Assembly (NCBI GenBank): GCA_963666805.2
Contig: CAXXWR010000007.1
Coordinates: forward strand, 310,001-374,000
Length of the DNA stretch: 64,000 bases
Source: Fusibacter sp963666805
Lineage (GTDB): Bacteria > Bacillota > Clostridia > Peptostreptococcales > Acidaminobacteraceae
Reading direction: 5' to 3'
The notes beneath the pieces are model-generated. The model saw only the letters and a list, made by a program, of their open reading frames with translations. It had not been told where the DNA came from and did no database searches. The position numbers and the translations under genes were made by a program. Below, one piece after another: positions 43,221-52,239 of the stretch (its first letter is position 1; the number at the start of each line of letters is the position of its first letter).

Positions 43221-44567
43221 ATGAATCAAAGTCACTTAGAAACTCAACCTGTTGGAAAATTGCTATTGAAATTTTCCATTCCTGCTATTATCGGTATGAT
43301 GGTCAATGCCCTTTACAATATCGTTGATAGAATTTATATTGGTCGATTAGGCCCTCTTGCAATGACGGGGATTGGTCTTAATTTACCTTTTATGACTCTA
43401 TTAATGGCTTTTAGTATGCTCATTGGTATAGGGGCTTCTGCTATTATTTCCATCCGATTAGGTGAAAAAAATAAGGAAGGCGCAGAAAAAATCTTAGGAA
43501 ATGCCTTCGTTCTTATCATCGCTATTATGATTATTGTTTCTGCTGTCGGTCTTATCTTTAGAAGACCCCTGCTCTATTTCTTTGGTGCAAGTGATGCGAC
43601 CATCGGTTACGCTTTAGATTATATCACCGTTATTTTGGCAGGTGCTTTATTCCAAGGTCTCGGCTTTGGTCTTAACAACATTATTCGTGCAGAAGGTAGC
43701 CCAAACATTGCTATGTTTACCATGCTTATTGGTGCGATTATCAACATTATTTTAGATCCAATTCTAATCTTCGGCCTTGATATGGGAATTCGTGGTGCTG
43801 CCGTTGCCACTATCATATCACAAGCCGTATCCATGACTTGGGTTCTCTATCACTTTATGAGTGGTCGCAGTAAAGTGACCTTATTAAAAGAAAATCTCAA
43901 ATTGGATGCAAAGGCAATTGAATCAATCATCAGTATTGGAATGGCTCCTTTCTTCATGCAAGTTGCTGCAAGTATTGTAACCATTGTTTCTAATAATGTC
44001 TTAAAATCACATGGTGGTGATATTGCAATCAGCGCAATGACCGTTATACAAGCCATTGCTATTTTCTTTTTAATGCCTGTCTTTGGTATTAACCAAGGTG
44101 CACAACCTATCATCGGTTACAACTACGGTGCCAAACGCTATGACCGCGTTAAGAAAACTTTATTCTTAGCAACCTTAGCTGCTACTGCTATTTGTTTAGT
44201 TGGCTTCATCTTGACACAGTTCTTTACAACAACTATGATCAAAGCCTTCAATAGCGATGCTGCACTTTTAGAAGTAGCAACAACCGGCCTCCACATTTTC
44301 TTATCTATGTTGCCTATTATAGGCTTCCAAGTGGTAAGCGCCAACTACTTCCAAGCTGTTAACAAAGCACCTCGTGCTATGTTCTTAAGCTTGCTAAGAC
44401 AAGTAATTGTCCTTATTCCTATGCTCATTATATTACCTCAATTTTACGGTTTAACAGGTGTATGGATTGCTGGTCCAATTGCAGACTTTACTGCAACAGT
44501 TGTAACTGCCATCTTTATCATTTTAGAAATGAAGCACTTAGGTAAACAAGAATATTCCATAGGCTAA
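43221..44567 (+). CDS. MATE-family multidrug efflux transporter
   Basis: A 448-residue transporter with 12 predicted membrane segments and the internal duplication of MATE proteins. Signatures: GKLLLKFSIPAIIGMMVNALYNIVDRIYIG near the N-terminus and GINQGAQPIIGYNYGAKRYDRVKKT in the second half. It resembles the MepA branch. It starts directly after the marR stop with GGAGG inside that gene, so the two form a regulator-pump operon ending in a strong terminator. Confidence 0.92.
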   Translation: MNQSHLETQPVGKLLLKFSIPAIIGMMVNALYNIVDRIYIGRLGPLAMTGIGLNLPFMTLLMAFSMLIGIGASAIISIRLGEKNKEGAEKILGNAFVLIIAIMIIVSAVGLIFRRPLLYFFGASDATIGYALDYITVILAGALFQGLGFGLNNIIRAEGSPNIAMFTMLIGAIINIILDPILIFGLDMGIRGAAVATIISQAVSMTWVLYHFMSGRSKVTLLKENLKLDAKAIESIISIGMAPFFMQVAASIVTIVSNNVLKSHGGDIAISAMTVIQAIAIFFLMPVFGINQGAQPIIGYNYGAKRYDRVKKTLFLATLAATAICLVGFILTQFFTTTMIKAFNSDAALLEVATTGLHIFLSMLPIIGFQVVSANYFQAVNKAPRAMFLSLLRQVIVLIPMLIILPQFYGLTGVWIAGPIADFTATVVTAIFIILEMKHLGKQEYSIG

Positions 44568-44591
44568 TCACACACAGCCTTACTATAGACT

Positions 44592-44624
44592 AAAAGCGCT
44601 AAGCTATCCAGCTTAGCGCTTTTT
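44592..44624. terminator. Terminator between MATE and panE-like genes
   Basis: Perfect 14-bp stem AAAAGCGCTAAGCT with its complement, 4-base loop ATCC, T-runs on both strands; shared by the convergent genes. Confidence 0.92.
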
Positions 44625-44633
44625 ATATGCTCT

Positions 44634-45545
44634 TTATAATTGATTCATATATTCTTTCGCTTTAATCATCTGATAAAGGACCTCATTAATAGGTGTTTTA
44701 ATCCCATGTTTCTTACCCAATTCAATCACCTTACCTGCCAACATATCAACTTCTGTTTGACGCTTGGCTTCAATATCTTGTAACATGCTCGTCTTCATCT
44801 CTGATCCTAATGATTCTAAAACTTCTAGAAATCTTTCAATTGCCTGATAAGTCAAATGAACGCCTTCTGCCTTTGATACGTCAATAACCTCCTGCATGGT
44901 GTCAATCATCAATTGTCTCGCTTCTTGATTATGCTTGAAGACGCCATAATTGGCCTGCAAAACAGCACTGGTTTGATTGACGCCTACATTAACTAAAAAC
45001 TTCCACCATTGTTCATTAATAATATTGTCTGTCCACTCATAAGGAAAATCAAGCGGGTCACAAAAGCGCTTAATGCTTTCTTCATTGTCTTGTGCTTCTG
45101 GAAAACCGGGACCCATAATAACTTTCCCTAGATGCGTATAGGTCACCTCATTGCCTATTCTAAGTGCATCAATTCCCACAACAAAGGCATGTACAATCTG
45201 ATGCGTTGAAAAAGACTGTGCTAACCGTTGCTCTGAATCAATGCCATTCATCAAAGAAATAATCACTGTTTTAGGATGAATATGCTGTTGGATTAAAGGA
45301 ACCACATCCCCTAAATGATTGTACTTTACTGCCACTAAAAGAATATCTAGCTGAGCTGACGCATCTAAGGCTGAGATAACGTCATAATCTTTGTAAACTT
45401 CACCATTAACGATAACGCCATCTTTCATATAGCGCGCTTTTCTATCTTCATCTACAAGCACTTTAATAGCTTGTCCTTTTGAAAGTAAATACGCGCCCAT
45501 ACTCGCACCAATTGCACCGAATCCTATAATACCTACTTTTGCCAT
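44634..45545 (-). CDS. 2-dehydropantoate 2-reductase-family protein
   Basis: A 303-residue NADPH-dependent reductase of the ketopantoate reductase (PanE/ApbA) family. The Rossmann start is KVGIIGFGAIGASMGAYLL. LVAVKYNHLGDVVPLI and ISLMNGIDSEQRLA follow, and the substrate region has the catalytic lysine in EQWWKFLVNVGVNQTSAVL. It may make pantoate for coenzyme A, though the family includes many related 2-keto acid reductases. I chose ATG 45545, 8 bases after GGAGG; two earlier codons overlap it. It is a single gene, divergent from the diguanylate cyclase. Confidence 0.85.
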   Translation of the reverse strand: MAKVGIIGFGAIGASMGAYLLSKGQAIKVLVDEDRKARYMKDGVIVNGEVYKDYDVISALDASAQLDILLVAVKYNHLGDVVPLIQQHIHPKTVIISLMNGIDSEQRLAQSFSTHQIVHAFVVGIDALRIGNEVTYTHLGKVIMGPGFPEAQDNEESIKRFCDPLDFPYEWTDNIINEQWWKFLVNVGVNQTSAVLQANYGVFKHNQEARQLMIDTMQEVIDVSKAEGVHLTYQAIERFLEVLESLGSEMKTSMLQDIEAKRQTEVDMLAGKVIELGKKHGIKTPINEVLYQMIKAKEYMNQL

Positions 45546-45680
45546 TGTCATATCCTCCCTATTAATATTCACTAATTATTCTGTCTATTTATGCATTATT
45601 GTATCCAAATCCTTCGGATGAAGCAATAGCTTTTTAGACATGACTTACTTCACTTTATTAGCCGTATAATCATTAAGATA

Positions 45681-45709
45681 TTTACACCTTATAACAAATT
45701 CGTTAAAAT
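45681..45709 (+). promoter_or_regulatory. Sigma-A promoter of the diguanylate cyclase gene
   Basis: TTTACA (45681-45686) and TAAAAT (45704-45709) with a 17-base spacer, about 47 bases upstream of ATG 45756. Confidence 0.6.
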
Positions 45710-45755
45710 GAAACATATGCTTTATCCAATAAGACCTGTAAAGTGAGATTAACTT

Positions 45756-47597
45756 ATGAGAAAAATGTATTTTATTATTTCAATTACACTTATTCTAGTG
45801 GTCATATGGGCTATTCTTTTTCATGAAGAGGGTGACCAGAAGACCACTATCCTTAATGCTGAAAATGGCGTCCTCGACCTCAGTGATTGGTCATTTAAAG
45901 AAGAAGGAAGCGTTAAGCTGGGAGGCACTTGGCTTTATTATCCTAATCAATTTTACACCTTGAATGACCTTGAATCAGGACAAACTGTTATGCCTGAGTC
46001 TTTTAACATGCCCCATATTTTGAGAGAAAATCCTTTACATTCTCATTCTCATTATGGCACACTTGTACTCCACGTCACTTTGCCTCAAAATTGTGGTACA
46101 CTCGGCCTCCAAAGTGATCTTATTTTTTCTGCTTATAAACTTTATATCAATCATACGTATCAACTATCGGTTGGAGAAGTATCTACTTTAAAAGAAGACT
46201 ACGAACCTTATGTAAAATTAACCCACGCCTTCTTCCATCCCGTCCAAAAAAAGATTACCATTATTTATCAAGTTGCCGACTTTGATTTTCTTTATAATGC
46301 AGCCAAACCACCTATTCTCGGCTTATCAGGTACCATCTATAGGCGCTCTATTCTAGGTGTTGGTCGTGATTTGTTTTTCTTTGGTATTATTTTTATTATG
46401 AGCCTTCACCATTTAGGCCTATTCTTCCTAAGACGTCAGGATAATCTCGAAACTTTATTTTTCGGTATTTTTTCTTTGTTTTTCGGGATTCGTATTCTCA
46501 TTGTTGGTGAACGCTTCTTACCAGCTGAGATTGTCTTGCCATTTGTCATCTATGCCAAATTTGCCTATCTCTCTGTCATCGTTGGTTTTTTGTCTCTATT
46601 TGGCTTTCTTTACTATGCTATCCCCGACTTACTATCACCTTCAATCTATAAGCTAAACAATAGAATCATGACACTTGCTGGATTAGCGATTTTAGTTATT
46701 CCTATGTCCTTCTCTGATTATATTCTCATGGTCATTTCTCTTTGGGGTTTTATCATCTTAATTTACGCCGTCATCAAAATGATTCAAGGGATTTTTAAAG
46801 AAAAGCCCTACGCCATTAGTGTCTTTATCGGTTTGTTCTTTTTAGGGCTAGCTATGATTAATGACCTCATTCACCAATATACAATGAGACCAATGCCATC
46901 TATGATTCCGCTGGGACTTGCTCTTTTTTGTTTCATTGAGTCCCATACCATGGCTAAAAAATATATAGAAAGCCATCTGCGCTCTGAACAACTTGATCGG
47001 GAAAACAAGCAATTCTTGTCTGAAATTATACAAATGAATCGTCAACTTGAAGAAAATGTTGAATCGAGAACGAAAGCTTTAAAAAGTGCCCTTCTCGAAG
47101 TTGAAAAATTGTCTATCACTGATTATCTAACGGGCTTACCTAACCGCCGGTCCATGATGAAACATTTGAACCAATATGTTGAAACAGAAGCGTCTTTCTA
47201 TATTGCTATCCTCGACATTGACCATTTCAAGTTGATTAATGATACCTATGGCCACAATATTGGCGACCAAGTTCTCGTTAAACTTTCAAATCTGATGGAG
47301 CAACATTTAAATCAAATGGGCATTGTCGGGCGTTGGGGAGGAGAAGAATTTTTAATGATTGCCTCCTTTGCAAATGACCAAGAAGCCTTCACGTTTTTTG
47401 ATCGTTTAAGACAAAAGATTGGCGATGAAAATTATGAACATTTGAAATCCCCTTTAACGGTCACCATTGGTTTTACACATTATGTTAAAGGAGCAAGTCT
47501 TGATCACACCATTGCAACAGCTGACGAAGCGCTCTATCAAGGTAAAAACAAGGGGCGAAATATCTGTACTTATCAAGCCTTCCTGTCAGAATTGTAA
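45756..47597 (+). CDS. 7TM receptor-type diguanylate cyclase
   Basis: A 613-residue membrane protein. A signal anchor (residues 5-22) precedes an extracellular beta-rich sensor domain resembling 7TMR-DISMED (about 40-190). Seven membrane segments follow (about 200-395), a coiled coil spans about 400-450, and a GGDEF domain ends the chain. The cyclase motifs are intact: LTGLPNRRSM, LDIDHFKLINDTYGH and RWGGEEF. It should make cyclic di-GMP in response to an external ligand, probably a sugar-like or small molecule. No inhibitory RxxD motif lies in front of GGEEF. Confidence 0.9.
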   Translation: MRKMYFIISITLILVVIWAILFHEEGDQKTTILNAENGVLDLSDWSFKEEGSVKLGGTWLYYPNQFYTLNDLESGQTVMPESFNMPHILRENPLHSHSHYGTLVLHVTLPQNCGTLGLQSDLIFSAYKLYINHTYQLSVGEVSTLKEDYEPYVKLTHAFFHPVQKKITIIYQVADFDFLYNAAKPPILGLSGTIYRRSILGVGRDLFFFGIIFIMSLHHLGLFFLRRQDNLETLFFGIFSLFFGIRILIVGERFLPAEIVLPFVIYAKFAYLSVIVGFLSLFGFLYYAIPDLLSPSIYKLNNRIMTLAGLAILVIPMSFSDYILMVISLWGFIILIYAVIKMIQGIFKEKPYAISVFIGLFFLGLAMINDLIHQYTMRPMPSMIPLGLALFCFIESHTMAKKYIESHLRSEQLDRENKQFLSEIIQMNRQLEENVESRTKALKSALLEVEKLSITDYLTGLPNRRSMMKHLNQYVETEASFYIAILDIDHFKLINDTYGHNIGDQVLVKLSNLMEQHLNQMGIVGRWGGEEFLMIASFANDQEAFTFFDRLRQKIGDENYEHLKSPLTVTIGFTHYVKGASLDHTIATADEALYQGKNKGRNICTYQAFLSEL

Positions 47598-47683
47598 CGT
47601 TTTCGTCAAAGTCGTTCCGCATCGTGAAAATATATTTCTTATTATGAAACTTTTTGTTATAATAAGGTGAATGGGGTGGTTTA

Positions 47684-48520
47684 ATGAATCAACATCATAT
47701 TTATATTGATTATGTCAAGAAAGATGATTATTTGAGAAATAAGCCGAAAAAAAGTGATCAGTATTTCGAAATTTCTTATTTAGTCACTGGAGAAAGAAAA
47801 TACATTATTGATGACACAATCTACAAAATCACATCGGGAATGATTTTGCTGACACAAGACCATTGTGCTTGTAAAACGTCATTATATGATACGAATTACT
47901 ACGAACGCATTATTTTAAGATTTCAATTATCAGATTTGGACTTTATTAAATCCATGGTTGATGAACATCAACTTCTAGCCCTTTTTGATAATCGACCTAA
48001 AATACTCAAACTTGATTACCATAAAAAGGAACGTCTAGAGGGCTATTTAAGAGAAATGTTACATGCTAAAGAATCTCAATCCCAGTATGAAAGTGTAACC
48101 ATTCCCCTTTTACTCTGCCAATGTCTTGTCCTTCTTAATGAACATATTAATGAAGCCAAGCAAAATGATGATTTTCATTATGGTGAAATCAATCCAAAGA
48201 TATCGGAAATTATTATGTATATCAATCAGCATTACGCGGATGATATTACACTCAACTGTCTTTCACAGAAATTTTTTATCAGTCCTTTTTATTTGGCTAA
48301 ACTCTTTAAACAGACTACTGGATACACAATTGTTCAATATCTCAATTCTTTACGTATTAAAAAATCAAAAGAACAATTAGTGCGCTCCAATGATAAAATT
48401 ATTGATATTGCCTATCGCGTTGGCTTTAACAGCCATACCCATTTTACTCGGGTCTTTACGCAAATTTGTAATGAGTCGCCAAATTCTTTTAGAAAACGAC
48501 ATTATTCTATGCAATCATAA
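47684..48520 (+). CDS. AraC-family transcriptional regulator
   Basis: A 278-residue regulator. The N-terminal cupin-like sensor domain (about 1-150) has DQYFEISYLVTGERKYIIDDTIYKITSGMILL. The C-terminal AraC double helix-turn-helix reads ITLNCLSQKFFISPFYLAKLFKQTTGYTI and IIDIAYRVGFNSHTHFTRVFTQICNESPNSFRKR. It follows the diguanylate cyclase by 86 bases on the same strand. The target genes are unknown; such regulators often serve sugar operons, and the pectin locus starts about 200 bases on. Confidence 0.88.
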   Translation: MNQHHIYIDYVKKDDYLRNKPKKSDQYFEISYLVTGERKYIIDDTIYKITSGMILLTQDHCACKTSLYDTNYYERIILRFQLSDLDFIKSMVDEHQLLALFDNRPKILKLDYHKKERLEGYLREMLHAKESQSQYESVTIPLLLCQCLVLLNEHINEAKQNDDFHYGEINPKISEIIMYINQHYADDITLNCLSQKFFISPFYLAKLFKQTTGYTIVQYLNSLRIKKSKEQLVRSNDKIIDIAYRVGFNSHTHFTRVFTQICNESPNSFRKRHYSMQS

Positions 48521-48523
48521 ATC

Positions 48524-48556
48524 AAAAGCCCTCTATCATTGGATAGGGGGCTTCTT
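48524..48556. terminator. Terminator after the AraC gene
   Basis: Stem AAGCCCTCTATC / GATAGGGGGCTT with a short loop and a T-rich tail, directly after the AraC stop. The following stretch to 48708 shows no gene. Confidence 0.8.
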
Positions 48557-48708
48557 TTATTTTTCAGTTTGTAAAGAAACTCAAAACAGCACTTATCATC
48601 TCAGAATAGGTTTAGCGTTCAATCTTTCGTTTTTTCAAAATTAGTTTATCCTTTCTCCACAATTGATATTCCAATCATTTCTTCAAGTTTGGCGCAAAAC
48701 TTAATGAC

Positions 48709-49737
48709 CTATGTTTTTTTCAAAGCTTTGACACTCTTTCTAATGGACAAGGAAACAGGTAGTATAACACTCTTTCTCGCAATCACCTGTCCTTCAAGAC
48801 ATTTTTTCATGAAATCTGCCGCAATCTCTCCTTTGACGTTAGCATCTTGATGAATACTGGTTAGAGGAGGATTGGTCACTCGACACCAATTGATATCATC
48901 AAAACCAATTACTGAATAATCTTCCGGCACACGTTTCCCGCTTTGTTGAATCCCAGACATAATGCCAGCAGCCATCACATCAGCGGTTGCAAATACAGCT
49001 GTGATATCCTCTCTTTTAGCAATCGCCTCACCTAAGGCTATCGTACTGGTCATAGAAACTTCACGTTCAAAGATTAGGGCAGGATCAAATGGAATATCAG
49101 CTTCTTCTAATGCTTTTTGATAGCCTTCAAGACGTTTACTTACAACGCCTCCTAAACGACTAATCGGTGGACAAGCAAAGGCAATTCGGTGGTGGTTTTG
49201 TCTAATGAGATATTGAGTCGCTAAGTAGCCACCTTCAAAATCTTCAAGCCCCACATTAATCATATTGTCATACGCTTCTAAATAACTATCAATGAGAACA
49301 ACGGGCTTTTCTAATTTTCTCAGTGTTTCATAAAGTTCTTCATCTTTAAAAAGGCCTGTCATAAAAAGCCCATCCACATTCCAATTGGCTAAAAATGAAA
49401 TCAAGTCTTCACTGTTGACAATGGTTCTTATCATTAAATAATAGCCACTTTCTCTTAACGTTTCCTCTACTGCACCAATAAAGGCACTGCGAAAAGGATC
49501 TTCAAGAAAATTACCACTTTTTTCAGGATCTAAGTGATTAATCAATGCCACTACTTTTGAAGAACGAGACGCCAGCGCGCGTGCTGACATATTGGGAATA
49601 TATCCAACCTCTTTGATAATCGCATTGATTTTATCTTGTGTCTTTTGTGATACACGTTTCGCTCTACCATGAATAACATTTGAAACCGTCGTATTACTGA
49701 CGCCTGCCATTCTTGCAATATCATCTATTGTTGCCAT
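48709..49737 (-). CDS. LacI-family regulator, pectin locus
   Basis: A 342-residue repressor. The helix-turn-helix is MATIDDIARMAGVSNTTVSNVIHGR, then the hinge ALASRSSKVVALI. The effector domain shows GGYLATQYLIRQNHHRIAFACPP and VIGFDDINWCRVTNPPLTSIHQD. It is the last gene of the uronate block but is separated from kduD by a terminator, so it has its own promoter. A tandem TACGTTA-TACGTTA repeat lies just upstream (about 49761-49775). Likely effectors are uronic-acid intermediates (KdgR-like role). Confidence 0.85.
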   Translation of the reverse strand: MATIDDIARMAGVSNTTVSNVIHGRAKRVSQKTQDKINAIIKEVGYIPNMSARALASRSSKVVALINHLDPEKSGNFLEDPFRSAFIGAVEETLRESGYYLMIRTIVNSEDLISFLANWNVDGLFMTGLFKDEELYETLRKLEKPVVLIDSYLEAYDNMINVGLEDFEGGYLATQYLIRQNHHRIAFACPPISRLGGVVSKRLEGYQKALEEADIPFDPALIFEREVSMTSTIALGEAIAKREDITAVFATADVMAAGIMSGIQQSGKRVPEDYSVIGFDDINWCRVTNPPLTSIHQDANVKGEIAADFMKKCLEGQVIARKSVILPVSLSIRKSVKALKKT

Positions 49738-49815
49738 GTTCTACTCCTTCAAGATAGGATACGTTATACGTTAAACTTGTTTTCATCTTACCATGATTTA
49801 AAAGGCTTGTATAGA

Positions 49816-49861
49816 AAAAACGCTAGTGAACCGCATCCTATGGCTCTTCACTAGCGTTTTT
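49816..49861. terminator. Terminator after kduD
   Basis: Perfect 15-bp stem AAAAACGCTAGTGAA / TTCACTAGCGTTTTT with a 16-base loop, immediately past the kduD stop. Confidence 0.9.
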
Positions 49862-49867
49862 AACTCT

Positions 49868-50623
49868 TTATCGGGCTAACCAACCGCCATCAACAGCTAC
49901 TGTAAACCCATTGATATAATCTGATGCTGATGAAGCTAAAAAGACTACAGGACCTGCAAGGTCTTCTGGGTTTCCCCATCTTCCCGCTGGAATACGATCG
50001 AGAATCTCTTGGCTACGGTTTTCATCCGCTCTTAATTGAGCCGTATTATCAGTAGACATATACCCTGGTGCAATCCCATTGACATTGATGTCATATTTTG
50101 CCCATTCATTGGCAAGCGCTTTGGTAATTCCCATTACTGCTGATTTAGAAGCTGTGTAAGAGGGAACTCTAATGCCACCTTGGAAGGATAACATAGACGC
50201 AATATTAATAATTTTGCCCTTTGTCTTTTGTTCAACAACTTGTCTAGCAAACGCTTGAGACAAAAAGAAAACAGACTTCAAATTGACATTTAAAACATCA
50301 TCCCAAGCTTTTTCAGTAAAATCAATGGCATCTTCTCGCTTAATCATTCCTGCATTATTCACAAGAATATCTACATGTCCCATTGTTTCACTTGCTCTTT
50401 TAACGATTTGTGTCAACTGATCTTGCTTCATTAAATCTGCTTCAATCGCCATAAATCTAACACCTAAACTTTCAATTTCACTTTTCAGTTCTGGATTTTG
50501 AGTTCTATTAATTGCGACAATATCAGCTCCTGCTTCAGCCAATCCAATAGCCATTGCTTTTCCCAACCCCTTATTACATCCGGTTACTAAAGCGACATTC
50601 CCTTTTAAGCTAAATGCGATCAT
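49868..50623 (-). CDS. kduD: 2-dehydro-3-deoxy-D-gluconate 5-dehydrogenase
   Basis: A 251-residue short-chain dehydrogenase. NAD binding is shown by VTGCNKGLGKAMA and the catalytic set by NIASMLSFQGGIRVPSYTASKSAV (Ser-Tyr-Lys), a text characteristic of KduD, with DGGWLAR at the C-terminus. It reduces 2,5-diketo-3-deoxygluconate, derived from unsaturated galacturonate, to 2-keto-3-deoxygluconate. Its usual partner isomerase KduI is not in the window. A terminator precedes it, so it has a separate transcript from uxaBAC. Confidence 0.9.
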   Translation of the reverse strand: MIAFSLKGNVALVTGCNKGLGKAMAIGLAEAGADIVAINRTQNPELKSEIESLGVRFMAIEADLMKQDQLTQIVKRASETMGHVDILVNNAGMIKREDAIDFTEKAWDDVLNVNLKSVFFLSQAFARQVVEQKTKGKIINIASMLSFQGGIRVPSYTASKSAVMGITKALANEWAKYDINVNGIAPGYMSTDNTAQLRADENRSQEILDRIPAGRWGNPEDLAGPVVFLASSASDYINGFTVAVDGGWLAR

Positions 50624-50754
50624 TCATATCCTCCTTTATTAATCTCTTTTTTATTTTACCACTTCGTTTCATGAATCGTCCTAAATCGGTCTTTACTCTT
50701 TATGCTCTCTTATTATAACAAACGTGCACTCTACACTACTGTTATCAGACTAAA

Positions 50755-50785
50755 AAAGGCCTTATGTGAAACACACAAGACCTTT
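50755..50785 (-). terminator. Terminator of the uxaBAC operon
   Basis: Hairpin with AAAGG / CCTTT base, CTT / AAG and TGTG / CACA pairs (two mismatches), followed on the minus strand by six T, 10 bases after the uxaC stop. Confidence 0.7.
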
Positions 50786-50794
50786 AAGCTAGCA

Positions 50795-52216
50795 TTATTT
50801 TTCAAGTTGTCGATCAACTGATCCCATGTTAAAGTATTTCACTGCATTGTAATAGGCAATATTTTGTGCCATTTGACCCAACATATCCATATCATGTGGC
50901 AATAAATCTTCTTCTACCCACGTCCCAATTAAATTGGCAACAATTCTTCTAAAATAGTCATGACGGGTATAAGATAGAAAACTTCTTGAATCTGTTGTCA
51001 TCCCAATAAAGCGACCTAACAAACCAAGTGATGCAAGGTCAGTTAATTGTTTTTCCATACCTGGAATATGATCATTAAACCACCACGCTGAACCAAATTG
51101 GATTTTTCCAGCATACTCTGGTCCTTGGAAACAACCCATTAATGTGCCTAGAACATAATTGTCTTTCGGATTAAGATTATAGATAACTGTTTTAGGTAAA
51201 TTACTGTGATTTAAAATACCATCCAATAATTTTGCAAGTTCATCAGCAAATTGCATATCTGCCACAGCATCAAAACCTGTGTCAGCTCCTAAAGATGCCA
51301 TCATCTTACTGTTCATATTGCGCATTGTACCAATATGAAGTTGCATAACCCATCCTCTTTTTTCATACATTTCACCATAAAATATCATCATGGCTGTAAT
51401 AAAGGCATTTTCTTCTTCCACACTTAAGGCGTCACCATTGATTGCCTTTTGAAGTACCACACTCAATTCAGCATTTGACATACTCACATATGCTAATTGA
51501 TCGAGGGCATGGTCAGATAAACGACAACCATGATCATGGAAAAAGTCAATTCTTATTTCAAGGGCTTTTAGATAATCTTCAAATGTTTGAATATCAAAAT
51601 CAGTAACAGCTTGTAATTTTGAAAACCAAGGCTTAAATGTCTCTTTTGCAATGAGAAATGATTTGTCCGGTCTAAAAGCAGGGAGAACATCCACATCAAA
51701 CGCTTCATCTGCTTTGATTTTTTCATGGTACTCAAGTGAATCTACCGGATCATCTGTTGTACAAATTAATTTGACATTAGATTGTTTGATGATCCCTCTT
51801 ACAGATAACTCTTCACCTTCTAATAGGGCATTAGCATCGTCAAAAATAGCTTTTGCATTTTCAGGTTTTAAAATACGTTCATCGTTAAAATACTTCTTAA
51901 GTTCTAAATGACTCCAGTGAAAGAGTGGATTTCCAATGGCATAAGGCATGGTTTCACACCATTTTTCAAACTTTTCATAATCACTTGCATCACCAGTAAT
52001 GAATTTTTCTTCAATACCATTTGAACGCATCGCACGCCACTTGTAGTGATCGCCACCCAGCCACGCTTCTGTAATAGAATCATATTTTTTATTTTCGTAT
52101 ATCTCTTTGGGATCAATATGGCAATGGTAATCATAAATTGGTAAATCTGCCATATAATCATGATATAAAGTTTTTGCTGTTTCAGTTTTTAATAGAAAAT
52201 CTTTGTTTAAAAACAT
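50795..52216 (-). CDS. uxaC: Glucuronate/galacturonate isomerase UxaC
   Basis: A 473-residue uronate isomerase that converts D-galacturonate to D-tagaturonate and D-glucuronate to D-fructuronate. The metal-binding start DYHCHIDPKEIYENKKYD is decisive; LGGDHYKWRAMRSNG, CTTDDPVDSLEYH and the late VLGTLMGCFQGPEYAGKIQFGSAWWFNDH and RFIGMTTDSRSFLSYTRHDYFRRI are all family text. I use ATG 52216, 8 bases after AGGAG. It sits 23 bases after uxaA. Confidence 0.95.
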   Translation of the reverse strand: MFLNKDFLLKTETAKTLYHDYMADLPIYDYHCHIDPKEIYENKKYDSITEAWLGGDHYKWRAMRSNGIEEKFITGDASDYEKFEKWCETMPYAIGNPLFHWSHLELKKYFNDERILKPENAKAIFDDANALLEGEELSVRGIIKQSNVKLICTTDDPVDSLEYHEKIKADEAFDVDVLPAFRPDKSFLIAKETFKPWFSKLQAVTDFDIQTFEDYLKALEIRIDFFHDHGCRLSDHALDQLAYVSMSNAELSVVLQKAINGDALSVEEENAFITAMMIFYGEMYEKRGWVMQLHIGTMRNMNSKMMASLGADTGFDAVADMQFADELAKLLDGILNHSNLPKTVIYNLNPKDNYVLGTLMGCFQGPEYAGKIQFGSAWWFNDHIPGMEKQLTDLASLGLLGRFIGMTTDSRSFLSYTRHDYFRRIVANLIGTWVEEDLLPHDMDMLGQMAQNIAYYNAVKYFNMGSVDRQLEK

Positions 52217-52239
52217 GGTCAATTCTCCTTTAGTTTCAA

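Noticed and set aside
43334..44344. Four minus-strand open frames inside the MATE gene
   Set aside because: They mirror the hydrophobic codon pattern of the transporter on the opposite strand; none has a binding site or recognisable motif.
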